The position numbers and the translations under genes were made by a program. This document shows positions 16,245-23,941 of a DNA stretch of 64,000 nucleotides, in pieces (within the stretch, counting starts at the first letter, position 1; each line of letters starts with the position of its first letter). Source of the stretch: Leisingera sp. SS27 (GTDB taxonomy: Bacteria > Pseudomonadota > Alphaproteobacteria > Rhodobacterales > Rhodobacteraceae); contig NZ_JAQNCY010000017.1 of the NCBI RefSeq assembly GCF_028368855.1, forward strand, positions 1 through 64,000, given 5' to 3'. The notes under the pieces were generated by a model. That model had not been told where the DNA came from, did no database searches, and saw nothing but the letters and a program-made list of their open reading frames with translations.

Positions 16245-17015
16245 ATGTTTCCGATCCGCGACCACAATCCGTCCGGCCGCAGGCCCTATGTCGTCTATGC
16301 GCTGATAGCCGCGAATATCCTGGCCTATATTTACTATTCTGCCAGCTACGTCTCGCCCCGCGCCCTGCAGTATTTCTACGACGCCTATGCCGTTGTCCCG
16401 GCCGAGATAAGTCACGGCTACGGGTATGAGACGCTGTTCACCTCCCTGTTCATCCACGGCGGGCTGATGCATCTGGGCGGCAACATGCTGTTCCTGTGGA
16501 TCTTCGGCGACAACCTGGAGGAGGAGATGGGCCACCTGCCCTTCCTTCTGTTCTACCTCCTCAGCGGCTTTGGCGCCGGGCTGATCCATGTGCTGTCCGC
16601 ACCAGGCTCGATGGTGCCCACAATCGGTGCCTCCGGCGCAATCGCGGGTGTGATGGGCGGTTACCTGCTGATGTATCCAAAGGCACGGGTCGACATCCTG
16701 CTGGTGCTGATCATCTATTTCCGCATCTTCACCATTCCCGCCTTCGTGATGCTGGGAGCATGGCTGGCGATGCAATTCTTCGGCGGGCTAGGCTCTGATC
16801 CCGATCAGGGCGGCGTCGCCTACTGGGCCCATGCGGGCGGCTTTGCGGTCGGTCTGGTCCTGTGCCTGCCGCTGTGGCTGCGCCGCGGCGGCCCGGCGTT
16901 CTGGGACCGAACACATGGCACCCCGCCGCATCCTGAAAATGAGTACGAATACTCCGCAAGCCGCATCCCCAAACTGCCGCGCAAGAAGCGCAATCCTGGA
17001 CCGTGGGGGAAATGA
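16245..17015 (+). CDS. Rhomboid family intramembrane serine protease
   Basis: The 256-residue protein has six or more membrane helices and the rhomboid catalytic dyad. Ser130 is in GASGAIAG and His196 in WAHAGGF; the L1-loop and helix-2 region contains GGLMHLGGNMLFLWIFGDN near residues 72-90. Such proteases cut membrane proteins within or near a helix. The opening MFPIRDHNPSGR is typical of alphaproteobacterial members, which supports this start although no ribosome site is visible and a hairpin ends 6 bases before it. The cytoplasmic tail is basic (PKLPRKKRNPGPWGK). Confidence 0.9.
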   Translation: MFPIRDHNPSGRRPYVVYALIAANILAYIYYSASYVSPRALQYFYDAYAVVPAEISHGYGYETLFTSLFIHGGLMHLGGNMLFLWIFGDNLEEEMGHLPFLLFYLLSGFGAGLIHVLSAPGSMVPTIGASGAIAGVMGGYLLMYPKARVDILLVLIIYFRIFTIPAFVMLGAWLAMQFFGGLGSDPDQGGVAYWAHAGGFAVGLVLCLPLWLRRGGPAFWDRTHGTPPHPENEYEYSASRIPKLPRKKRNPGPWGK

Positions 17016-17062
17016 AGCACCGATCCCTCCGGTATTTGTTTCCAGAAAGGAAGTATCAAGAC

Positions 17063-17130
17063 GGCCTGCGGAACCATGGGAACAGGCTACTGATTAACAC
17101 GCAGGCCGCCACCCCGACGGGCATCGGGGT
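17063..17130. repeat. Inverted repeats downstream of the rhomboid gene
   Basis: GGCCTGCG (17063-17070) pairs with CGCAGGCC (17100-17107). Next to it ACCCCGA (17111-17117) pairs with TCGGGGT (17124-17130). There is no clear T-tract. They lie in the 200-bp gap before the GFA gene and may end the rhomboid message. Confidence 0.4.
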
Positions 17131-17215
17131 CAGGTAATGGTAGATTTGCTCCGGAGAAAATTACGGGGAATTATCGAAGGTTTTACTCAAAACTTGCCAA
17201 GCAAGGAGAATAGCC

Positions 17216-17593
17216 GTGACACATTTGAAAGCCACCTGCCACTGCGGCGCCGTTGAGATTGAGGCGGAGTTTCCCGAGGGTCTCGCCTCCGCTGCGCGCT
17301 GCGACTGTTCCTTCTGCCGCCGCCGTGGAGCGGCTGCCGTGACCGCCCTGACCGCCAGCCTCAAGGTGCTGAAAGGACGGGAGAGCCTCAGCCTCTACAC
17401 TTGGGGCAGCCACACCGCGAAGCACTACTTCTGCAAGACTTGCGGCATCTACACCCACCACCAGCGCCGCTCTGATCCAAACGAATGCGGCGTCAATCTG
17501 GGGTGCATTAAGGGCGCCAATCCGCGGAGGCACCCTGATACCTATGGGGAGATCCCCTGGAATGACGGGGTGAACCATCCGTCAGATCAGTGA
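17216..17593 (+). CDS. GFA family zinc-binding protein
   Basis: The 125-residue product has the cysteine pattern of the GFA (glutathione-dependent formaldehyde-activating-like) family. CHCG is near residue 8, CDCSFCRRR near 31 and FCKTCGIYTHH near 75. These residues bind two zincs in family members; most have no proven reaction, so I do not assign formaldehyde metabolism. Translation starts at a GTG (17216) with AAGGAG 8 bases before it. It is a single-gene unit ending at a bidirectional terminator shared with the inositol phosphatase gene. Confidence 0.84.
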   Translation: MTHLKATCHCGAVEIEAEFPEGLASAARCDCSFCRRRGAAAVTALTASLKVLKGRESLSLYTWGSHTAKHYFCKTCGIYTHHQRRSDPNECGVNLGCIKGANPRRHPDTYGEIPWNDGVNHPSDQ

Positions 17594-17622
17594 TCCTGCC
17601 CGCAGGCCGGGCAGCACCGCCG

Positions 17623-17655
17623 ACAAAAAAACGCGGCTCAATAGCCGCGTTTCCA
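17623..17655. terminator. Bidirectional intrinsic terminator
   Basis: A 10-bp stem (17629-17638 with 17643-17652) is flanked by an A-run on the left and Ts on the right. It can therefore end the GFA gene on the plus strand and the phosphatase gene on the minus strand. Confidence 0.8.
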
Positions 17656-17677
17656 ATGCTCATAGTTCCGGGCCAAT

Positions 17678-18463
17678 TCAGCCGCGGATCACCTTGGCGA
17701 AGTTCTCGAAGATCGGCTCGTTCGAGCAAACCACCGAGCCGCTGTCGATGATGCCCGCTTCCGGGTCGATCGCCTCGGCCAGGCCGCCGGCCTCTTTCAC
17801 GATGATGATGCCTGCGGCCAGGTCCCAAGCATTCAGGCGGCGCTCCCAGAAGCCCTCGTAGCGGCCGGCAGCCACATAGGCCATGTCGAGCGCGGCCGAG
17901 CCCCAGCGGCGCACGCCGGCGCAGGCAGGCATCAGGCGGGCCAGGTCCTGCAGCGTCAGCGGCAGGTCGGCGCGGCCGCCGAACGGCACACCGGTTGCAA
18001 AGATCGACTCGATCATCCGATGGCGGCCGGAGACGCGGATACGGGTGTCGTTCATCCAGGCGCCAGCGCCCTTCTCGGCAAAGAACATCTCGTCCTTAGC
18101 GGCGTCATAGACCACGCCGGCGACGATCTTGCCCTTGTGCTCCAGCGCGATGGAAATCGCCCAGTGCGGCAGCCCGTGCAGGAAGTTGGTGGTGCCGTCC
18201 AGCGGGTCGACGATCCAGCGGCGGGTCGGGTCTTCACCTTCGATCTCGCCGCCCTCTTCGGCGATCCAGCCATAGGTCGGGCGGGCGTTGCGCAGCTCTT
18301 CCTTGATGATCTTCTCGGCGGCGATGTCGGCCTTGGAGACAAAGTCGCCCGCGCCTTTCATCGACACCTGCAGGTTCTCCACCTCGCGGAAGTCCTTCAC
18401 CAGGGAACGGCCTGCCTTGCGGGCGGCCTTGATCATCACATTGAGGTTTGCGCTGCCAATCAT
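17678..18463 (-). CDS. suhB: Inositol monophosphatase family protein (SuhB-like)
   Basis: The 261-residue product has the IMPase metal-site motifs. AEEGGE is near residue 68, WIVDPLDGTTNF near 83 and WDLAAGIIIVKEAGG near 211. The family hydrolyses inositol-1-phosphate and related sugar phosphates using three magnesium ions. SuhB also acts in ribosomal RNA transcription in E. coli, which cannot be judged here. It is a stand-alone gene, transcribed away from the MDR oxidoreductase. Confidence 0.9.
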   Translation of the reverse strand: MIGSANLNVMIKAARKAGRSLVKDFREVENLQVSMKGAGDFVSKADIAAEKIIKEELRNARPTYGWIAEEGGEIEGEDPTRRWIVDPLDGTTNFLHGLPHWAISIALEHKGKIVAGVVYDAAKDEMFFAEKGAGAWMNDTRIRVSGRHRMIESIFATGVPFGGRADLPLTLQDLARLMPACAGVRRWGSAALDMAYVAAGRYEGFWERRLNAWDLAAGIIIVKEAGGLAEAIDPEAGIIDSGSVVCSNEPIFENFAKVIRG

Positions 18464-18654
18464 GTCTGCAGAATCCTGTCACGTCGGGGAGATGCCGGGT
18501 CAAGCCGTGCCTATACGCGCCCAGCCCGCCGTTGCCAAGGGGTTATGCCCCAAAGCGGCCAACAGCCGTGACGCCTGGTTACTGCGGCTGGCCCGGTTGA
18601 ATTCCGCCGCTTGGACGCTCACACTTCTGTGCAAACAGAACAAGGAGTGCCCCC

Positions 18655-19674
18655 ATGCCCGACCAGATGCAGCGTATCGTGCTGGCCAGCCGCCCCGAAG
18701 GAGAGGCCCGCGAGGAAAACTTCCGATTTGAGAGTGTGGACCTGCCCCAGCCCGGTGATGGAGAAGTGCTTGTAAAAGTTCACTATATGTCGCTGGATCC
18801 TTATATGCGCGGGCGCATGAACGCCGGCAAATCCTATGCCCCTCCGGTAGAGATCGGGGAGACCATGACGGCGGGCGGCGTTGGTGAGGTGATCGCCTCG
18901 GGCAGCCCCGGCTTCCAGCCCGGCGACTTTGCCCTGGGCATGTTCGGCTGGGCCAGCCACGCCTGCGCCAAGGCCTCTGAATTGCGCAAGCTGGATCCGG
19001 ATCTGGCTCCGCTCACCACCGCGCTTGGCGTTCTCGGCATGCCGGGGTTTACCGCATGGCATGGCTTGGATGCCTATGGCCGCCCGCAGGCAGGCGAAAC
19101 CCTGGTGGTTGCCGCCGCAACTGGCCCGGTCGGCTCCATGGTCGGCCAGCTTGCCAAGCAGAAGGGCCTGCGGGTTGTCGGCATCGCGGGCGGCGCGGAC
19201 AAATGCAAGCTGGCGGTGGAGACCTTTGGCTTTGACGCCTGCCTCGACCACCGCGCCTATGACAGTGGCGAAGCGCTGAGTGAGGCACTGGCCGCGGAAT
19301 GTCCGGACGGTATCGACATTTATTATGAAAACGTCGGCGGAAAGGTTCTGGAGGCGGTGCTGCCCCTGATGAACAACTTTGGCCGCATCCCGGTCTGCGG
19401 CATGATCGCCTGGTACAACAGCGCCGAGACCGATCTGACGGCCCCCGCCATCTGGCGTTCAGTGCTGACCAAGTTTCTATCCGTGAACGGCTTCATCATT
19501 TTCAACCACTACAACCGTTATGGCGAGTTCCTGCGTGACGTAGCCCCGAAAATTGCCAGCGGGGACATCAAGTATCTGGAGGATATTGCCGAGGGGCTGG
19601 AGAACGCCCCCAAGACCTTCCTGGCGATGATGCAGGGCGGCAATACCGGCAAGCAGATCGTCAAACTGGTCTGA
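18655..19674 (+). CDS. NADP-dependent MDR-family oxidoreductase (CurA/LTB4DH-like)
   Basis: This 339-residue protein matches the leukotriene B4 dehydrogenase/CurA branch of medium-chain reductases. It has MSLDPYMRGRMN near residue 44, the Rossmann segment VVAAATGPVGSMVGQLAK near 150, and YYENVGGKVLEAVLP near 222. The family reduces activated C=C double bonds of enals or enones with NADPH and lacks the catalytic zinc of alcohol dehydrogenases. AAGGAG lies before the ATG. It is followed by a strong hairpin and a convergent LysR gene. Confidence 0.88.
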   Translation: MPDQMQRIVLASRPEGEAREENFRFESVDLPQPGDGEVLVKVHYMSLDPYMRGRMNAGKSYAPPVEIGETMTAGGVGEVIASGSPGFQPGDFALGMFGWASHACAKASELRKLDPDLAPLTTALGVLGMPGFTAWHGLDAYGRPQAGETLVVAAATGPVGSMVGQLAKQKGLRVVGIAGGADKCKLAVETFGFDACLDHRAYDSGEALSEALAAECPDGIDIYYENVGGKVLEAVLPLMNNFGRIPVCGMIAWYNSAETDLTAPAIWRSVLTKFLSVNGFIIFNHYNRYGEFLRDVAPKIASGDIKYLEDIAEGLENAPKTFLAMMQGGNTGKQIVKLV

Positions 19675-19707
19675 ACCAGGGACCGGCCTATGCCGGATCA
19701 CGCAACC

Positions 19708-19753
19708 GCGCGGAGCGGGCACCGGCGCCGGAACGGCGCAGGCCGCTCCGCGC
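19708..19753. terminator. Long GC hairpin between convergent genes
   Basis: GCGCGGAGCGG (19708-19718) pairs with CCGCTCCGCGC (19743-19753), with a further GC-rich pairing in the loop, followed by CTTTCCC. It lies between the oxidoreductase and the metR-like gene and probably terminates the former. Confidence 0.6.
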
Positions 19754-19771
19754 CTTTCCCGGCTGGAGGAT

Positions 19772-20677
19772 CTACTGATGCTGCAGCTTGCGCGCCTCGA
19801 CCTTGGCCAGGCGGATCAGCTCCTGCATAAAGGGTTTCCCGCGGTCCTCCGTGCGGATCGCCGCATAGAGGCTGCGGGTTATACCGGACTTGGTCAGCGG
19901 CCGGGTCACATAGTCAGAGGAATACTTCACCTCCCGCACCACCCAGTCCGGCAGCACCGACACCCCGCGGTTGGAGGCGACCAGCAACAGGATCACCGCC
20001 GTCAGCTCCACCTGCCGGATCGAGGCAGGCTCCACCCCGGCTGGGATCAGCAGCTGGCTGAAAACATCCAGCCGGACCTTGTCCACCGGATAGGTGATCA
20101 GGTTCTGGCCGATGAAATCCTCGGCTTCCACATAAGGTTTCTCTGCCAGAGGATGCTGCGCTGAAGCGACAAAAACAGGTTTGTAATCAAACAATTCGAT
20201 GAATTCGATGCCGCTGATGTCCTCCGGGTCGGAAGAGACCACCAGATCCACCTCCTCCTTCAGCAGTGCTGGCAGCGCGTCGAAGGCAAGACCCGGGCGG
20301 ATATCCACATCCACATCGCCCCAGTTCTTACGGAAGCCTTCCAGAACCGGGAACAGCCATTCGAAACAGGCATGGCATTCAATGGCGATGTGCATCCGGC
20401 CGGTGTTGCCGTCGCGCAAAGAGGAGAATTCCGCTTGCGCCGCTTCCACTTGCGGCAGGACCTGATCCGCCAGACGCAGCAGCCGCAAACCTGCAGGCGA
20501 CAGTTTCATCGGCTTCGAACGGCGGATGAACAGCTCAACGCCTGCCTGATCCTCCAACCCCTTCACCTGATGGCTCAGCGCGCTTTGGGTGATGTTTAGC
20601 TGCTCGGCAGCGCGGGCCAGACCGCCGGCCTCATGGATGGCCTTAATGGTGCGGAGATGGCGGAATTCAATATGCAT
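19772..20677 (-). CDS. metR: LysR family regulator, MetR-like
   Basis: The 301-residue product has a LysR helix-turn-helix (AIHEAGGLARAAEQLNITQS, then ALSHQVKGLE) at about 15-60. The effector domain includes IAIECHACFEWLFPVLEGF, a segment I associate with MetR. It diverges from metF with 100 bases between, the standard metR/metF or metR/metE arrangement. MetR activates methionine genes with homocysteine as co-regulator. The role is inferred from sequence and position. Confidence 0.86.
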   Translation of the reverse strand: MHIEFRHLRTIKAIHEAGGLARAAEQLNITQSALSHQVKGLEDQAGVELFIRRSKPMKLSPAGLRLLRLADQVLPQVEAAQAEFSSLRDGNTGRMHIAIECHACFEWLFPVLEGFRKNWGDVDVDIRPGLAFDALPALLKEEVDLVVSSDPEDISGIEFIELFDYKPVFVASAQHPLAEKPYVEAEDFIGQNLITYPVDKVRLDVFSQLLIPAGVEPASIRQVELTAVILLLVASNRGVSVLPDWVVREVKYSSDYVTRPLTKSGITRSLYAAIRTEDRGKPFMQELIRLAKVEARKLQHQ

Positions 20678-20711
20678 CCTATAAGATCGCTCATGTTAAT
20701 CTTGAGTATTA

Positions 20712-20724
20712 TGAAATTGTCTCA
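20712..20724. promoter_or_regulatory. Candidate MetR box
   Basis: TGAAATTGTCTCA fits the known TGAA-N5-TTCA MetR recognition pattern with one mismatch, in the middle of the divergent metR-metF space. Confidence 0.45.
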
Positions 20725-20777
20725 CATTGCTGCGCATGCAACAAGAGGTGACATCAACCTAGCGAGAGACCCCGAGC

Positions 20778-21647
20778 ATGACGACGCCCAAGATTTCCTT
20801 TGAATTCTTTCCGCCGCAAAATCTCGAAGCCTCCTTCCGGCTTTGGGACACCGTGCAGGTCCTCGCTCCGATGGGTCCGCGCTTTGTATCCGTCACCTAT
20901 GGCGCCGGCGGCACCACCCGCACCCTGACCCGCGACGCGGTGGCCACGCTGCACAATTCCTCTGGTCTGAATGTGGCGGCGCATCTGACCTGCGTGAATG
21001 CCTCCAAGGCGGAAACGCTTGAGATCGCGGACCAGTTTGCCGAGGCAGGCGTGACCGAGATTGTGGCCCTGCGCGGCGACCCGCCCAAGGGAGAAGGCAA
21101 GTTCACCCCGCACCCCGAAGGTTTTGCCAATTCGGTTGAGCTGATTGAAGGGCTGAAGGCGCGCGGCAATTTCAGCATCAAGGTCGGCGCCTACCCGGAC
21201 CGCCACCCGGACGCAGCCGATCAGGCAGCAGATGTGGAATGGCTGAAGCGCAAGCTGGATGCCGGTGCGGATGAGGCGCTGACCCAGTTCTTCTTCGAGG
21301 CTGAAACCTTCTTCCGCTTCCGCGACGCCTGCGAGAAGGCCGGGATCGACGGGGACAAACTGACCCCCGGCATCCTGCCGATTGAGAACTGGAAAGGCGC
21401 CCGGAATTTTGCCAAGCGCTGCGGCACCGTCATTCCCGGTTGGGTCGAGAATGCCTTTGACAAGGCCCTGCGGGACGGCCGCGAGGAACTGCTGGCGACA
21501 GCCATCTGCACTGAACTCTGCTCCGACCTCCTGGAGGGCGGTGTTGACAAGCTGCATTTCTACACGCTGAACCGGCCGGAGCTGACCCGCGACGTTTGCT
21601 TTGCCCTGGGTGTCACCCCCAAAGTGTCGCTCCAGAACGTGGCGTAA
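20778..21647 (+). CDS. metF: Methylenetetrahydrofolate reductase
   Basis: MetF reduces 5,10-methylene- to 5-methyltetrahydrofolate with FAD, supplying methyl groups for methionine. The 289-residue product starts with ISFEFFPPQN, has VSVTYGAGGTTR near residue 38 and the conserved IVALRGDPP near 94. A stretch around PGILPIENWKGARNFAKRCG near 195-215 matches family spacing. The length is normal for the bacterial single-domain form. It diverges from the MetR-like gene. Confidence 0.95.
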   Translation: MTTPKISFEFFPPQNLEASFRLWDTVQVLAPMGPRFVSVTYGAGGTTRTLTRDAVATLHNSSGLNVAAHLTCVNASKAETLEIADQFAEAGVTEIVALRGDPPKGEGKFTPHPEGFANSVELIEGLKARGNFSIKVGAYPDRHPDAADQAADVEWLKRKLDAGADEALTQFFFEAETFFRFRDACEKAGIDGDKLTPGILPIENWKGARNFAKRCGTVIPGWVENAFDKALRDGREELLATAICTELCSDLLEGGVDKLHFYTLNRPELTRDVCFALGVTPKVSLQNVA

Positions 21648-21710
21648 GCGTTGCGCCGGAAGGCGCGCGGTTTCTAATGGCGGCATCTGACCGCCAAGGA
21701 CCCGCGCGCC

Positions 21711-22196
21711 ATGTTCTATGCCAAACACCCCTCTGACCTGCTGACAATCGATCAGATCGCCCGGATATCCGGGCTCGATTTCATGCGGGGGATCCTGGAA
21801 GGCCGCCTGCCCGGCCCGCCGATTGCCGAAACCCTGGGCTATTATCTGCACAGTGTCGAGGACGGCCAGGTGGTGTTCCGAGGCACGCCGGAATTTCATG
21901 TTTGCAATCCGATGGGCACCGTGCATGGCGGCTGGTACGGAACACTGCTGGACAGCGCAATGGCCTGCGCAGTGATGACCAAGGTGCCGCTGGGCGCCGT
22001 CTACACAACGCTGGAATACAAGATCAATATTCTGCGGCCGATCCCGCTGGGCACCGCCATCAACTGCACTGGCAGCATCGACCATGTGGGCCGTTCCACC
22101 GGCGTGGCGCATGGCGAAATCCGCGGGCTGGAGGACGGCAAGCTCTACGCAACCGGCTCCACCACCTGCATTGTGATGCAAATCGCCCCGCGCTGA
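21711..22196 (+). CDS. PaaI family thioesterase (hotdog fold)
   Basis: This 161-residue protein has the hotdog thioesterase core. NPMGTVHGGWYGTLLDSAM at about 66-84 is the catalytic segment, in which a helix-capping acidic residue polarises water, followed by LEYKINILRPIPLG near 104. Such enzymes hydrolyse acyl-CoA or aryl-CoA thioesters. No phenylacetate genes lie nearby, so the PaaI label describes the fold only. It is 63 bases after metF, possibly in the same transcript. Confidence 0.82.
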   Translation: MFYAKHPSDLLTIDQIARISGLDFMRGILEGRLPGPPIAETLGYYLHSVEDGQVVFRGTPEFHVCNPMGTVHGGWYGTLLDSAMACAVMTKVPLGAVYTTLEYKINILRPIPLGTAINCTGSIDHVGRSTGVAHGEIRGLEDGKLYATGSTTCIVMQIAPR

Positions 22197-22284
22197 GCAC
22201 TTGGGCCGTTCCCGTCCCCTTGCCTGCGGCGGCTTTCTGCCTAAGTAACTGCAAGAATATCAAAAACCCGCAGAAAGGCAGGTT

Positions 22285-22803
22285 ATGCCGCCAAACAGCC
22301 TCGCCCGCGCAGCGACCGCCCGCATCCAGGTTCTCGCCCCGGCCAGGGAGCTGGATTTCCTGGACACCCAGTCGCTGGTTCTGCCGGCCCCGGTCACTCC
22401 GCTTGAAGCCTGGAACATCATGCACCAGCAGCCACTGCCCGGCATGAAACTGGCCTTCCGGCTGCGCGACGCTATCTCAGCCCTGTTCGGGGTCAGACGG
22501 ATCGGCGGGTTTTCCGGGCGGCAGCGTCAGAATGTTTCGGCCGGCGACAAGCTGGATTTCTTTCTGGTGGAAGCGATCTCGGATCAGATCCTGACTCTTA
22601 CGGTACGGGACCGGCATCTGGATGTCATGACCTGCGTCACCAGCAACAGCGGCGTGCTGAGCATCACCTCATCAGTGAAAACTCACAACCTGTTCGGCCG
22701 CATCTACATGCTGCCCGTCCGCCCGGCGCACAAACTGATTGTGTCGCATTCCCTGAAGCGGCTGGGACGAGAACTGACGCAGCGCCAAGCTGCCGTCCGG
22801 TAG
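22285..22803 (+). CDS. DUF2867 family protein
   Basis: The 172-residue product resembles DUF2867 proteins. It has a central segment DKLDFFLVEAISDQILTLTV, VRDRHLDVMTCV, then an IYMLPVRPAHKLIVSHSLKRL-like ending that is typical of the family. The role is unknown; the fold may relate to START-like proteins. It has no signal peptide, and an AGG-type ribosome site precedes the ATG. It is convergent with the DUF2235 gene. Confidence 0.7.
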   Translation: MPPNSLARAATARIQVLAPARELDFLDTQSLVLPAPVTPLEAWNIMHQQPLPGMKLAFRLRDAISALFGVRRIGGFSGRQRQNVSAGDKLDFFLVEAISDQILTLTVRDRHLDVMTCVTSNSGVLSITSSVKTHNLFGRIYMLPVRPAHKLIVSHSLKRLGRELTQRQAAVR

Positions 22804-22864
22804 CGCCACAGCCTCACCGGGCTTGCCAGATCTGCCGTTGCTGTCCGGCCGCGGCCCGCCGCCT

Positions 22865-23941
22865 TCAAGTCTTGGAAAACCTGGCCAGCCAACCGCCCGC
22901 GGCGGACGCTTTCTGCTTGCCTGCACCGACGCTGCTGTGCAAACGTTCGCTGGCGTCCAGACCAACCCGGCGGCGGCTGCGCAGGAGGAAGATCTTGCCC
23001 CAGCCCTGCCAGGTGCCGACAGAGGGCGCCTTAGGATCAACCGGGAACCGCATACGCCAGTCCAGCGGCAGCGGCAGACCGCGTTCCTCGGCTTTCTCCA
23101 GCATCCAGATCAGTGACACATTGGCCAGCGGCCGCGCGTCTTCATAGCCGCCCAGCTGACCACCGACATCGCCATGGGCACCGCGGAACCAGACCTGTTC
23201 CACATGGCCGTTCCAGCCCTTTGGGCAATCCCAAAGCACCGGCCTGAACACATCGCGTGTCTCATCCAGCGCCAAAGCGTGATAACCGCTTTTGATATGC
23301 GGACCCAGGGTGTGGTTGTGAAAGTTGTGCTGCCGTTCCGCCCAGCGCCACAGCAGCGGAAGCCGCAGGCCCAGCGCCTTGACCGTATCCCAGACGCCCA
23401 CCATCTCGATCTCGACCGCGTCGTGGCAATGGGCGGCGGTAAAGGCAGCCCCGGAATTGGAGCGCCCGTTCAGCCGGTAGTGACGGTAGGCCGTGCGGAT
23501 GTGGCGGACGGTGGCATGTTCGGGTTTCAACAGGCCGATCCGGTCAATAACACCGGCCAGAGAGCGCACGGCATAGGCACCGCGGGAATAGCCGAACAGA
23601 TAGATCCGGTCGCCGGGACGGTAACGGGAGGCAAGATAGCCGTAGGCGCGGCGGATCTGCCGGTTGATGCCGCGCCCCATCATCACGTCGGGGGCGCTGC
23701 CCCATCCCTTCCACTGGACACCGGATTCATAGAAGACCGACACCTGGCCGCCCATTTCCTGGCACAGCCGGTACAGCTGCCCCGCATGGGTTTCATGGCC
23801 CGCCTCCAGCGTCGACATGGTGCCATCCAGGATGATCACATGGGCATGCGGCCCGCGCAGCTTGGTTTCGCCGGAATGCTCCGAGCGCAGCGGCCGTCCA
23901 AGCCACCCTAAAACCCTCTTACTCAGCTGCTTCAGAAACAT
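22865..23941 (-). CDS. DUF2235 family alpha/beta hydrolase
   Basis: The 358-residue protein carries the DUF2235 core. It has a start strand HVIILDGTMSTL near 34, FYESGVQW near 70 and the nucleophile elbow FGYSRGAYAVRSL with Ser119. Related hydrolases include phospholipase effectors of type VI secretion, but no VgrG, Hcp or immunity gene is nearby, so I do not call it an effector. Its start overlaps the 3' end of the CoxL-like gene by 23 bases, so the two are translated from one message. Confidence 0.8.
   Translation of the reverse strand: MFLKQLSKRVLGWLGRPLRSEHSGETKLRGPHAHVIILDGTMSTLEAGHETHAGQLYRLCQEMGGQVSVFYESGVQWKGWGSAPDVMMGRGINRQIRRAYGYLASRYRPGDRIYLFGYSRGAYAVRSLAGVIDRIGLLKPEHATVRHIRTAYRHYRLNGRSNSGAAFTAAHCHDAVEIEMVGVWDTVKALGLRLPLLWRWAERQHNFHNHTLGPHIKSGYHALALDETRDVFRPVLWDCPKGWNGHVEQVWFRGAHGDVGGQLGGYEDARPLANVSLIWMLEKAEERGLPLPLDWRMRFPVDPKAPSVGTWQGWGKIFLLRSRRRVGLDASERLHSSVGAGKQKASAAGGWLARFSKT

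Noticed and set aside
20754-22181. Minus-strand frame over metF and the thioesterase
   Set aside because: Shadow; both plus-strand genes are well supported.
22865-23941. Type VI secretion phospholipase effector
   Set aside because: DUF2235 is shared with Tle1 effectors, but no VgrG, Hcp, PAAR or immunity gene is near; it overlaps a metabolic gene.
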